NCBI RefSeq assembly: GCF_004307995.1
Contig: NZ_SIRE01000031.1
Span: forward strand, 51,747-115,746
DNA: 64,000 bases
Reading direction: 5' to 3'
Origin: Paenibacillus thalictri
GTDB lineage: Bacteria; Bacillota; Bacilli; Paenibacillales; NBRC-103111
Positions 51,437 to 60,464 of the stretch are shown here, one piece after another. The stretch's first letter is position 1. Each line of letters begins with the position of its first letter. The notes under the pieces were generated by a model. It was not told the origin of the DNA, did not search any database, and saw only the letters and a list, made by a program, of their open reading frames with translations. Position numbers and translations under genes: made by a program.

Positions 51437-53791
51437 TTACTCATAACAACGAACCTCATATATAGCGGCGGATGGATCTCCATTGGTCGCGTGAACGGCG
51501 ATTCGCAGACGGGTGGTTGCCGTTTGCTCAGCCAAACGGTGCCTCCGATGGCGCTGATAATTGTCGGGCTCCTGATGCAGCGTCCTCCATCTTCCCTCTT
51601 CCCAAATCTGAATGCTGTACGACTTCGGACACTGCGCATCGCGGTAGAACGGGCTGTAAGCGTGGTATTCGCGCAGCAAATGTCCGGGAAACGTGAGTTC
51701 CACTTGACCGATTCGCTGCGGCTCATCCCATTCCAGCTCCAGCCACTGATCGAGCGGCTCCCGCGGATCGGATCTCCATACATTGGTATATGCATGCGGC
51801 CGGGTCACGCCGCTTACCGTGTTGGATGCGCCATAACACGCTTGAGGCGGATCGACCTTAAAGCTTAACGTCACCCCGTTATCGTACCGGCGCATCCGGC
51901 CCATGCCGATATCCATCGCCGCCACGTGCCCGGGTTCAATCGCCCCCGCTTTATGCCATTCGACTTCGGGATTGGCCGACAGCTCCAAACGGACGTACCG
52001 GCCTGCGGCCAGCCCATTTTGCTCCGTTAATTCAACTTTCCAGTCGATCCATTGATTGTCACCGGGCGGCACAAGCAGTTCTGTTTCCGCAAGCGCAGGA
52101 TAAGCGTCGGTCTGGTAATCCCAGATGTGATCCACAGGCACGATCCGCGCGCGAAGGGTCTGCGCATCCGGCGCATGGCTGCTGAGGCAAACCGACAAGC
52201 TTCGGATTTCCGCTCCGCCGGCGGCGTTCCCATCTGCCGAAGATGATACGCCTACGGCGATCCATTGGCTTCTTGCGGTGTGCAGCCGGTCGTCTTTGGT
52301 GCGGTGGTTCTGATCGCGCCATACGCTGAGCCCTTCGTGGGCTCCCGTGCTGAACGGCCCCAGTCCATAACAGCGCGCCTCGCTGCTTGCCATGACACGG
52401 GCGCTGCGCGCCAAATCGGCAGGGTCCTCGTTGCGGTAGTTCGGCAGGAAACAGCCGTCCCGCAGCAGCTTCTGCTGTACCGCGAAGACTGCCTGCTCCT
52501 GCTCGGGCACCTTGGCTACAGCGATGTTCCGCTCGATCGCCTCCCAGGCGGCAATACCCGCCGCCTGCCCCATAAGCGCGGTTGTGCTCATCACCCGCAC
52601 CGTGCCTAACGCGGCATGTGTGACACTGACATTGCGGCCTGCCATCATCAAATTGTCGGTATCCTTCGCAATCAATATGCGCAGCGGAATGCCGTAAGGG
52701 CCGCAGTAACTTTTGACCGCGTATTCGCTTGTCTGCGTATAATTTTCCGCCGAAGCCGGCTCGCTGTGCGCGGCAAGCAGCCCGCCCGGGGTGTGCAAGT
52801 CGAGAAACCAGCCGCCGAAGGCGATTTCGTCAGGGAATACAGTGAGACCCGCCGGGTCGTGTTCGGTCATCAAATATTGCCCCATAATGCGGCGGCTTTC
52901 CCGTTTGCCCGGCACCTGCCCGATCCAGTCCAACGCGAAATTGGCCGCTTTGTCCCTCAGCTTCGGATCTTTGTTTTTGATCCAATCCCAGACGCCCAAC
53001 GTGTGACGGGTTAATTCATGGCGTATATCTTCAGCGTCGTGAATCGTATCCCACGGCACTCCGATTTCCAGCCACCAATACCCGCCGCGCAGCTCCTTCG
53101 GCTCCCGACCGTCCTCATAAAAATAACTGGCGTCTTCATGCTTAACCGCCCAGTCCGGCGCTCGAAAAGGGACCGGCCTGCCCATATCCCGGGCGCGGAA
53201 ATGAATCGAGTTGCCCATCGTATCTTTGCTCGCCAGCTCAGGAGCATGATATTCATTGAATTCGCTGCGCCCTTCCGAGCCCATCCGCCATTCGCACCCG
53301 GCTAGATCGGCGACAATGCCGTCCCCCGTGCAGTCGATAAACACTTTACCCGCAATCGTGATTTCCGTCTCGGCCCCGCCAACCCGTCCGACGATCGCTT
53401 GGATATGCCGCCGCTCATCTTTTATGACATCAAATATCGATGTATTTAAATGAAACACCAGATTAGGCGTATTCATCGCCATATCATACATCGTCATGTC
53501 CCAAACACTGTTCGTCCAGCCGTTCTCGAATATCTCCTCATGGTTGCGCGCCCGCTCTTCAATGAGCAGTTCCGATACGATCCCGCTTTCCCGCGCATAG
53601 GCGTGAAAAGCGGCCGCTCCGTGAGGAGTGACGCGAATCTCCGAAGAACTGTTCCCTCCGAAAACAGGCCGGTCCTGCACAAGACACGTTTTCGCCCCAT
53701 GCCGAGCCGCGGATACGGCGGCGCAGAATCCCGCCAGCCCGCCGCCACATACGACCACATCGTAAGTTTCGTTTGTTTTTCTCATATGCAT
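51437..53791 (-). CDS. FAD-dependent oxidoreductase with C-terminal carbohydrate-binding-like domain
   Basis: A 784-residue protein. The N-terminal FAD site VVCGGGLAGFCAAVSAARHG (about 12-31) and later TDNLMMAGRNVSVTHAALGTVRVMSTTALMGQAAG are the GxGxxG and second FAD motif of the FAD_oxidored (PF12831) family. After about residue 500 comes a beta-sandwich resembling discoidin/F5-8 type C domains (KSYSIQIWEEGRWRTL, TTRLRIAVHAT at the end). These cytoplasmic proteins are common in polysaccharide loci; the reaction is not defined. ATG 53791 follows GGAGGCAAA; 53785 is an alternative. It follows the binding-protein gene by 144 bases. Confidence 0.83.
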   Translation of the reverse strand: MHMRKTNETYDVVVCGGGLAGFCAAVSAARHGAKTCLVQDRPVFGGNSSSEIRVTPHGAAAFHAYARESGIVSELLIEERARNHEEIFENGWTNSVWDMTMYDMAMNTPNLVFHLNTSIFDVIKDERRHIQAIVGRVGGAETEITIAGKVFIDCTGDGIVADLAGCEWRMGSEGRSEFNEYHAPELASKDTMGNSIHFRARDMGRPVPFRAPDWAVKHEDASYFYEDGREPKELRGGYWWLEIGVPWDTIHDAEDIRHELTRHTLGVWDWIKNKDPKLRDKAANFALDWIGQVPGKRESRRIMGQYLMTEHDPAGLTVFPDEIAFGGWFLDLHTPGGLLAAHSEPASAENYTQTSEYAVKSYCGPYGIPLRILIAKDTDNLMMAGRNVSVTHAALGTVRVMSTTALMGQAAGIAAWEAIERNIAVAKVPEQEQAVFAVQQKLLRDGCFLPNYRNEDPADLARSARVMASSEARCYGLGPFSTGAHEGLSVWRDQNHRTKDDRLHTARSQWIAVGVSSSADGNAAGGAEIRSLSVCLSSHAPDAQTLRARIVPVDHIWDYQTDAYPALAETELLVPPGDNQWIDWKVELTEQNGLAAGRYVRLELSANPEVEWHKAGAIEPGHVAAMDIGMGRMRRYDNGVTLSFKVDPPQACYGASNTVSGVTRPHAYTNVWRSDPREPLDQWLELEWDEPQRIGQVELTFPGHLLREYHAYSPFYRDAQCPKSYSIQIWEEGRWRTLHQEPDNYQRHRRHRLAEQTATTRLRIAVHATNGDPSAAIYEVRCYE

Positions 53792-53935
53792 TTTGCCTCC
53801 GCATCATTTGCCGTCATCTATGTCCGAGCGTTTTCTCTTGCCGCAGTGCCGCACTCGCAGCAACCGGCACACATGTACATGCCGAAGCGTGGGCAACCTT
53901 ATTCTCCATGCTGCGCTGCGGCTGCCAACAAGCCG

Positions 53936-55567
53936 CTATTTCAGCACGCCAAGCGTTTGCAGCTGTGCGGCGGCGCCATCCATATAAGCCTTATAGCCGA
54001 ATTGGCCGTCAAGCGTCTTCAAGAAGTCATCGTATTCGCCAAGCGGTCGCTTATTGTACACAAACTTTAAAAATTCTTCGGAGGCATACCGCTCCGCATC
54101 CGCCTTATTGTAGCCCTTCGGAATATCGACGTAGCCGTTCAGCGCTTGGATGCGCGGCTGCTTGTTCGTAAAGTCGATATATTTAGCCTGCTTATCGAAC
54201 CTGCCCTGCAAATATTCCAGCTCCGGACGGCCTACGAATTGATAAGACCAGATATAACCGCCTTCTTTACCAAGCAGGTCGGTCGGTTTTGGTTTGCCGC
54301 CCTCCAGCGTATAATGCTTATCCTTAATGCCGTACTGCACCAGCGTCAGACCGTCGCCATCGGCAACATAGTTCAGCAGATCGATCACCTTCTGCAGCTT
54401 TTCCGGGTTCTTCTCAAGCGATTTGGACAAGCCAAGCAGCATAGGTGTTGTGCCCGAATCCCAAGTGCCGTCGAATTGGCCCCCTGGACCTTTCGGCGCG
54501 CTCATCTGAACCCATTGCGCGTTCGGGTTGACAGATTTGATCTGATCGGCGAATTGATCCTTGGAAATGTTGGCCCAGTCGATATATACGATACCGACCT
54601 GCCCCTGAATCGCCTTCTGCTGATGCTGAAGGCCGTTGTTAGCCGCAAGATCCGGATCAACCACTTTATCGCCGGTAAATTTGAGAATCGATTGAATGGC
54701 ATCCTTCATCGCCGGATCATGGTAAGCATCGACCATCTTGCCGCCTTTGCTGTAAATACTGCCCGGCAGCCCTACGCCATAAGCGCCGAACACGGGAGCA
54801 AACGCTGTCGCTACGCCCGGGTTGGAACCAAACACCTGGGCTCCACCGCCACCGCCGCCGGTGATGCCAAACGTATCTTTCTTGCCATTGCCGTCGGGGT
54901 CGTTTTCCGTAAATGCCTTGGCGACCTGAAGCAGTTCGTCGACCGTGGTCGGAACCTGCAAATTCAGCTTATCGAGCCAATCCTTGCGAATCCAATATGT
55001 CCAGTAATCGATAACCGGCTGTTTGGGAACCGCGTACAGCTTGCCGTTGTAATAGCCTTTTTTCAGATTATCGTCGCCCAGAAACTTCTTCACCTTATCC
55101 AGCTTCGCCACATAAGGCGTCAAATCAAGCAGTTGCCCTTGATCCGCCAGTTGGGCCAGCTGTCCTCTGTCCGTCACCTGAAACAAGTCCGGGCTGTTGC
55201 CTCCGGCCACCCGTACGTTCAGTTGGCTGACGTAATCGTTCAGCGCCGTATACGACGTCAGGTTCAAATTCACATTTAACGCCTTCTCCAGCGCTTGCTT
55301 GATAAAATCCGCATCGGCCGCAGGCAGCGCCGCCGCGCTTTCGATAATGTCCAGCGTAACCGGGCCGCTGCTTTTGGCCGCGGGTGCGGCGGCATCGCCG
55401 GTTTTGGCCGGCTGCGGCTGCGTGTTGCTCGCCTTCGCATCTGAAGCCGGTGCTGCCGGGGCAGCCGGCTCCGCTTGGGGCGCACAGCCCGCCAGCAAAG
55501 TCCCCGTCATCAGGACGGCTAATGCGGAAACGGATATCGAGTGACCTCTTTTTCTAAAGTGACGCAT
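53936..55567 (-). CDS. ABC transporter sugar-binding lipoprotein
   Basis: A 543-residue solute-binding lipoprotein with lipobox LLAGC (acylated Cys at about 28), a Pro/Ala-rich spacer (about 30-65) and a large family-1 binding fold (VIDYWTYWIRKDWLDKLNLQVPTTVDEL in the middle). A GGGGGG run near 245 is unusual but in a loop. It lies 35 bases after the second permease of this locus and should deliver an oligosaccharide to it. It is not closely similar to the first locus's lipoprotein beyond family features. No ATPase gene nearby. Confidence 0.9.
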   Translation of the reverse strand: MRHFRKRGHSISVSALAVLMTGTLLAGCAPQAEPAAPAAPASDAKASNTQPQPAKTGDAAAPAAKSSGPVTLDIIESAAALPAADADFIKQALEKALNVNLNLTSYTALNDYVSQLNVRVAGGNSPDLFQVTDRGQLAQLADQGQLLDLTPYVAKLDKVKKFLGDDNLKKGYYNGKLYAVPKQPVIDYWTYWIRKDWLDKLNLQVPTTVDELLQVAKAFTENDPDGNGKKDTFGITGGGGGGAQVFGSNPGVATAFAPVFGAYGVGLPGSIYSKGGKMVDAYHDPAMKDAIQSILKFTGDKVVDPDLAANNGLQHQQKAIQGQVGIVYIDWANISKDQFADQIKSVNPNAQWVQMSAPKGPGGQFDGTWDSGTTPMLLGLSKSLEKNPEKLQKVIDLLNYVADGDGLTLVQYGIKDKHYTLEGGKPKPTDLLGKEGGYIWSYQFVGRPELEYLQGRFDKQAKYIDFTNKQPRIQALNGYVDIPKGYNKADAERYASEEFLKFVYNKRPLGEYDDFLKTLDGQFGYKAYMDGAAAQLQTLGVLK

Positions 55568-55602
55568 GACAACCTCTCCTTTTTTGAACTCTTATGAATG
55601 CT

Positions 55603-56472
55603 CTAACCTTTGACCGAACCAAGCATCATGCCTTTTGTAAAATGCTTCTGGATCAACGGGTACACCAGGATAATCGGCAGACTCGCCATCACGACGGCGG
55701 CCATCTGCAGCGTCAGCGTCGGCACCATGTCCGCGCTGGTTACATCGGCCGACGCCGATTGCGTCAATATATCGCGCACGACGACCTGCAGCGGATACAA
55801 TGAGCGGCTGGAGACATACATGATCGCTTGGAAAAACTCGTTCCAATGCGATACGGCGTAAAACATGCTCAGCGTCAAAATAACGGGAACGGATAACGGG
55901 ACTGTAATTTGCAGCAGGATGCGCAGTTCCTTGGCCCCGTCGATTTTGGCCGATTCGTATATTTCTTCCGGCAGCTGATCGAAAAAGCTTTTCATAATCA
56001 GCACGTTGTAGCTCCATATGGCATTAGGGATAATCATCGCCCACACCGTATTAAGCAAACCGGTGTTTTTTACGATTAAATAGGTCGGGATAATCCCGCC
56101 GCTAAAAATAAAGGTGAAGATGATCGTGAACAGCAGCGCTCCCCGCCCCGGCAAATCTTTACGGCTGAGCGGGTAAGCCATCAAGGTTGTCAGCACCATG
56201 TTGACCAGCGTTCCGACCACCGTAATGTAGACGCTGACATGCAGCGATTTCGGGATCGCCGCCTGCTGGAACAGCTGCTTGTAGCCGTTCCACGTGAGCG
56301 AAGTCGGTATAATCACAAAACCGCCGTTCTTAAGCACCTCGGAGTATGGCGTCACCGACGCCGAGAAGACGTACAACATCGGAAACAACGCGCATAAGCC
56401 AATGGCTCCGAGGAGCACATAAACGAGTGTATTGACGATGCGGTCTTCACCACTGCTTATTTTATTCACCAT
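55603..56472 (-). CDS. Carbohydrate ABC permease, LplC type
   Basis: A 289-residue permease with about six helices; EAA loop as EIYESAKIDGAKELRILLQITVPLSVP, ending KGMMLGSVKG, the family tail. ATG 56472 lies 6 bases after GGGGGGAT and overlaps the end of the first permease by 7 bases, so the two are coupled. Confidence 0.92.
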   Translation of the reverse strand: MVNKISSGEDRIVNTLVYVLLGAIGLCALFPMLYVFSASVTPYSEVLKNGGFVIIPTSLTWNGYKQLFQQAAIPKSLHVSVYITVVGTLVNMVLTTLMAYPLSRKDLPGRGALLFTIIFTFIFSGGIIPTYLIVKNTGLLNTVWAMIIPNAIWSYNVLIMKSFFDQLPEEIYESAKIDGAKELRILLQITVPLSVPVILTLSMFYAVSHWNEFFQAIMYVSSRSLYPLQVVVRDILTQSASADVTSADMVPTLTLQMAAVVMASLPIILVYPLIQKHFTKGMMLGSVKG

Positions 56473-57437
56473 ATCGATCCCCCCCACCTGCGGGCCAGCC
56501 GGTTAGCGGAGAGCACAAGCGCAATGCCGATAAATCCTTTAAACAATCCGACTGCGGCGGCAAGACTGAAATTAAGCTGCTGCAGCCCCGTCCGAAACAC
56601 CCATGTGTCGAGAATATCGGCCACCTGATACACCTGCACGTTGTACATGACATAAATTTGCTCAAACCCTGCGTCCAGAAAATGGCCCAGCCGTAAAATC
56701 AAAAGCAGCACCATCACCGTTCGAACGCCGGGCAGCGTAATGTGCCAAATCATCCGCAAGCGGCTCGCTCCATCCACTCGGGCCGCCTCGTACAACGTCG
56801 GATCAATGCCGGCCATTGCAGCCAAATAAATGATCGCGCCGTAACCGGTTTGCTGCCACATGTCGGAGCCGACCAGCACGCTGCGGAACCACGATGTCGA
56901 CGTCAGAAACGGGATGGAATCAAAACCCGCTTCCTTCAGCCATTTATTGACGATACCGGAGCTTTCCGAGAAGAAAGCGACCGCCATCCCATAGATGATG
57001 ACCCATGATAAAAAATACGGCATATACGTCAGCGTCTGAATGAGCCGGTTGTACCAGGCGAGCCGGCATTCGTTCAGCAGCACGGCCAGCGCGATCGGCG
57101 GAAATATGCCGAAGATGAGCTTATACAAGCTGATCAGCATCGTATTCACCAAAAGCTGGCTGAAGTACGGCGAGGTGTAGAAGGTTTGAAAATGTTTGTA
57201 CCAGGGACTTGCCCACGGACTGCTGACGATGCCCTCGGTGATTTGAAAATCCTTAAACGCGATAATGGTTCCGTACATCGGTACGTATCGGTACACGATA
57301 TAATAGACGACTCCCGGCAAAAGCATAAAGTACAACATGCGGTAGCTCCATATTTTCCGCAGCAGTCGGCTCCGCGGTCCCGCTCTGCCTACCGCTGTCT
57401 GCCGACGGTAAGCGATCTGTTCATTCAATGGCCTCAC
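56466..57437 (-). CDS. Carbohydrate ABC permease, LplB type
   Basis: A 323-residue permease: Arg-rich N-terminal arm, YVPMYGTIIAFKDFQI block, about six helices and the EAA loop EAARVDGASRLRMI. Start is uncertain between GTG 57437 and TTG 57428 (AAGGGTGAGG lies close to both). It is the first gene of permease-permease-lipoprotein-oxidoreductase and lies 35 bases downstream of the shared promoter element (57472-57526). Confidence 0.9.
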   Translation of the reverse strand: MRPLNEQIAYRRQTAVGRAGPRSRLLRKIWSYRMLYFMLLPGVVYYIVYRYVPMYGTIIAFKDFQITEGIVSSPWASPWYKHFQTFYTSPYFSQLLVNTMLISLYKLIFGIFPPIALAVLLNECRLAWYNRLIQTLTYMPYFLSWVIIYGMAVAFFSESSGIVNKWLKEAGFDSIPFLTSTSWFRSVLVGSDMWQQTGYGAIIYLAAMAGIDPTLYEAARVDGASRLRMIWHITLPGVRTVMVLLLILRLGHFLDAGFEQIYVMYNVQVYQVADILDTWVFRTGLQQLNFSLAAAVGLFKGFIGIALVLSANRLARRWGGSIW

Positions 57438-57471
57438 CCTTCTCTGATTGCGCTTTCATCTTTCGTATTTA

Positions 57472-57526
57472 TCGTACATCAAGCGCGCAGCCCGAGAATA
57501 TGCATGCAAGTAACAATATTGTACTT
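57472..57526 (-). promoter_or_regulatory. Shared promoter element, copy upstream of the transport operon
   Basis: A 55-base block that aligns without gaps to 60152-60206 (about 41 of 55 bases the same). The core on the plus strand is ATATGCATGCAARTAACAAT (57510-57520 region), and at the gene-proximal end ATCGTA reads TACGAT on the minus strand, a fair -10. A good -35 is lacking, as expected for an activator-dependent promoter. The likely activator is the AraC response regulator of this locus. Confidence 0.7.
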
Positions 57527-57669
57527 TCATTAGTGAACATATCGCTTTGACGCTTAAGTCAGCTAATAACGGCAACCGGCCGGCTCCAAAGGGACTAATG
57601 AAGCCGGCCAGCCTTGGCGGGGCGCTTCAGATTTATGAAGCGTCTCCCGGCGTTCTAACTCTGTTGCCG

Positions 57670-59916
57670 CTAATTTTGCACCCAGAACTCGATCCCGTTA
57701 TTCGGCACCGTGACATTCAGATCACTGGCGTTTTTGCCGCCAAGATTGATATTTTCATCGACTTTCCCGAAACGGTAGCCGGTAAAAGTGCCGCTCATGC
57801 CGCTAATATGGAACGTATAGTCGGCTCCGCTGCGGTTGGTCAGCGCAACGACCATTTTGCCTTCCGGCGTTTTCCAAGCCATAATCCGGTTATCGCCGCG
57901 AACGGAGCTTTCGTCGACTTGGTAGCGCTGCGAATTCCAAGGCATATATTTCAAGAAACCTTGCACCGCGTGCCAGTTGGTCGGCAAATAATCGAAATGG
58001 CCTTTTTGGATATTCGGATATTTGCTGAAATCGTTGTCGTCGTCCGGACGCCATAAGCCCAGACCGTATCCCTCCGATTCCGAATTGTAGGTCGGCTTCA
58101 AGGCATGAAGCCAGAACCACGTAGGCGAGTTTTCGAAGGTCATCCAGTTCATAATCGACTGGGCGGTATTCATCATTTTGGCTTCGCTTGTTTTGCCGTC
58201 CAAATATTCAAATTCGTTGTTGAACACGACTTTCCCCGCCGTGTTGGAATTATAAGTGCCGCTGCCCGTAATCTGGTCGTTCGAATCCGTGCCGATTTTA
58301 TGCCAGGTCCAGCCGTCCACATAACTCAGCGCAGTGCTGTCCGCACGGATCAAGGCCGAGCCGACGCCATTTTGCCCGCCTTCGCTGTTGGCATGGATGA
58401 ACATATTTGGATAGGCGCTTTTGATTTTCGGCGCAACGGCGGCAAAGGTATCATGGTATTGTTGCGAATTGTACACCGCAGTCGAATAACTTGTCGAGAC
58501 TGAGGGTTCGTTTTGCAGTCCCCACATCTTTACGGGAACGCCGTTGCTCGTCAAATAGTTGACATCTTGCACCAACGCGTCTCCGAACGCATTCAGAAAC
58601 GTGCTGTCGAACTGTTTGAGCGATCCTCCGATATAACTGTTGTTCGATTTCCAGTAGGGCGTTGGCGACCAGTATTCTACGGATGCCCCTTCCATACCGG
58701 ACTGCTGGATCATTTCGCTTAATTCCGCCATCTGTCCCGGATACCGTTCCACTACGTTTTTGCCGTCCGCTGTAGTGCCGCGCAAGTAAAGCCCCATCGC
58801 CAGCCTGACGTAACGGAAGCCTTTGAGCAGCTGCGTGTAAAGGCGTGTTTTTTCCGAACTGACCAAATCGTGCGGTACCCCGGAAATTTTGCTCGGCAGG
58901 CCGTTATTGCCCGATCCGATGCTGTCGCTTTGAATTTCCACACCAAGCCCCCAAATGACCTGCTTCGGCACATCCATCCGCACCACGTACTGGCCTTCGG
59001 CAGGAGCGCCTGCGGGCTGGAATTTTACGGCGTCTGCGATGACATACGTATTGTTGGCTTGATCGGTGAGCTGAACGTACCCGCTTGTGCCTGCGGCAAA
59101 AGGATGCGTGCCAAGCAACACCCACGCGCCGCCCGCCGCTTGCTCGTTCACCGTATATGCCTTCGAGCCGCCGCTGTAATACACGGTAAAGGTCACATTG
59201 GTCGCGCGATCCGGCGCACCGGCAGGCAGCCAGTAATAGACGCCATAATTGCCTGCCGACGGCAGATCGGGTGTCCATTTGACACTGGCGGTCCCTGTTC
59301 CCGAGTTTTTAAATAAATAGTTTGCGCCATAGTAACCGCTTTGATAGGTTGAGGACGTCCAACTGCCGGTAACGGCCGCCGCCGAGTTGTCCACGATGAC
59401 CGATGGAACAAATTTCACCGCATCGGCAATAACGTAGCTGCTGCTGCCTGCTTGATCGGTGAGCTGAACGTACCCCGCAGTGCCCGCGGCAAAAGGATGC
59501 GTCCCAAGGTATACCCAAGCACCGCCAGCTGGCTGTTCGTTCACTGCATAATTTTTCGAGCCGCCGCTGTAATACACGGTAAAAGCCGCGCTGTCCGTAC
59601 GGTCGCCTCCTCCGTCAGGCAGCCAGTAATATACCGAATAGTCGCCGGCTGCCGGCAAATTCGGCGTCCATTTGACCGAAGCCGTCCCCGTTCCGCCTGC
59701 TTTAAATACATAATCGCTTCCATAATATCCGGTCTTGTACGTCGATGTCGCCCATGTTCCTGTCAATACGGCCGCCCCGTTGTCCACGATTACGTCGCCC
59801 GCCGCGTAAGCGCTTCCCACAAAAGGCGCGCCGGACGGCAGCCCTGCCGCAGTTACTGCCAAAGCGATTACCAGCATGACGCAAATCAGCCATCTGGGCC
59901 ATTTGTTCAATTTCAT
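57670..59916 (-). CDS. Secreted GH30-like (clan GH-A) glycoside hydrolase with two tandem N-terminal modules
   Basis: A 748-residue secreted enzyme. Signal peptide (about 1-38, ending AYAAG). Two near-identical modules (42-170 and 173-300) of the golvesin/xanthan-lyase-CBM type: TSTYKTGYYGSDY, TFTVYYSGGSK, GGAWVxLGTHPFAAG, SYVIADAVKF. The catalytic part (about 311-748) has acid/base Glu470 in WGLQNEPS and nucleophile Glu568 in VVFNNEFEYLD, spaced as in retaining clan GH-A enzymes such as GH30 xylanases and glucanases. ATG 59916 is 7 bases from GGAGGG; the frame to 60039 is non-coding. It has its own promoter element at 60152-60206 and probably supplies sugars to the adjacent importer. Confidence 0.87.
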   Translation of the reverse strand: MKLNKWPRWLICVMLVIALAVTAAGLPSGAPFVGSAYAAGDVIVDNGAAVLTGTWATSTYKTGYYGSDYVFKAGGTGTASVKWTPNLPAAGDYSVYYWLPDGGGDRTDSAAFTVYYSGGSKNYAVNEQPAGGAWVYLGTHPFAAGTAGYVQLTDQAGSSSYVIADAVKFVPSVIVDNSAAAVTGSWTSSTYQSGYYGANYLFKNSGTGTASVKWTPDLPSAGNYGVYYWLPAGAPDRATNVTFTVYYSGGSKAYTVNEQAAGGAWVLLGTHPFAAGTSGYVQLTDQANNTYVIADAVKFQPAGAPAEGQYVVRMDVPKQVIWGLGVEIQSDSIGSGNNGLPSKISGVPHDLVSSEKTRLYTQLLKGFRYVRLAMGLYLRGTTADGKNVVERYPGQMAELSEMIQQSGMEGASVEYWSPTPYWKSNNSYIGGSLKQFDSTFLNAFGDALVQDVNYLTSNGVPVKMWGLQNEPSVSTSYSTAVYNSQQYHDTFAAVAPKIKSAYPNMFIHANSEGGQNGVGSALIRADSTALSYVDGWTWHKIGTDSNDQITGSGTYNSNTAGKVVFNNEFEYLDGKTSEAKMMNTAQSIMNWMTFENSPTWFWLHALKPTYNSESEGYGLGLWRPDDDNDFSKYPNIQKGHFDYLPTNWHAVQGFLKYMPWNSQRYQVDESSVRGDNRIMAWKTPEGKMVVALTNRSGADYTFHISGMSGTFTGYRFGKVDENINLGGKNASDLNVTVPNNGIEFWVQN

Positions 59917-60151
59917 GTTCATTCCCTCCATTAAAGTTGTTCCTTGCAAACCGATACTGCCAGATACCGTTGAATCTTGTGGCTGCAAACCGTCCGAATC
60001 AAACTCGCAGCTCGCGGCGGACCAGACACTTTTGGCCAAAATACCATAATGGATGCCAGCCGGTACAAACCGCGTTTCACATCCCTCCTTCGTAGAAGCA
60101 AATCGCTGTGATTGGCTGTCAAATCATCCTGCGTCTTCCTATCTGCCTATC

Positions 60152-60206
60152 ATCGTACTTCAAGCAGCAGCCGGAAAAATATGCATGCAAATAACAATAA
60201 TGTGCT
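60152..60206 (-). promoter_or_regulatory. Shared promoter element, copy upstream of the GH30-like gene
   Basis: Gap-free match to 57472-57526, including TGCATGCAA and TAACAAT. Here the -10-like TACGAT is 236 bases before the start, so the mRNA would have a leader of about 230 bases with no obvious fold recognised. Confidence 0.7.
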
Positions 60207-60225
60207 TACATGGGCAATAGAATGT

Positions 60226-60273
60226 AAAAAAAGCCCGGGAACACCTCCATGCAGGAGATGCTTCCAGGCTTTT
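60226..60273 (-). terminator. Duplicated leuB-type terminator
   Basis: Minus strand AAAGCCTGGAAGCA, inner stem CTCC/GGAG, TTCCCGGGCTTT, then TTTT. It is closely similar to the leuB terminator at 62281-62329 and follows the leuB remnant in the same order. It can serve the GT-C gene. Confidence 0.8.
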
Positions 60274-60295
60274 GATATATAGATATTTTAGCTCA

Positions 60296-60437
60296 TTACG
60301 CTTACTAGCGGATTGCCTCGAGAGCCATTGCCCCTTTACTAATGTGCCGATCGCCTTGATTTATTCGACCGCAATGTCGCCTGTACGATGACCCGCATCA
60401 AGCACTGCCTTGCAGCGCGTTCGTTTCGAAGACGCAT
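60296..60437 (-). pseudogene. Remnant of a leuB 3' end
   Basis: On the minus strand the frame reads VLDAGHRTGDIAV, identical to the corresponding stretch of the intact leuB at 62358, then a stop (TAA) where LeuB has DKSKAI, and on to IKAIGT and a decayed tail. Nucleotide similarity runs through to the terminator. It is a broken copy of about the last 45 codons of leuB, sitting on the far side of the GT-C gene. Confidence 0.85.
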
Positions 60438-60464
60438 GTTTTCCCTGTTCTTCCGTATTACCCG

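Noticed and set aside
54146..55279. 377-codon plus-strand frame opposite the binding-protein gene
   Set aside because: The minus-strand gene has a clear lipobox and operon context; the antisense frame is a composition effect.
59917..60039. N-terminal extension of the GH30-like enzyme
   Set aside because: A signal peptide follows the ATG at 59916 with a well-spaced GGAGGG; the extension has no protein-like pattern.
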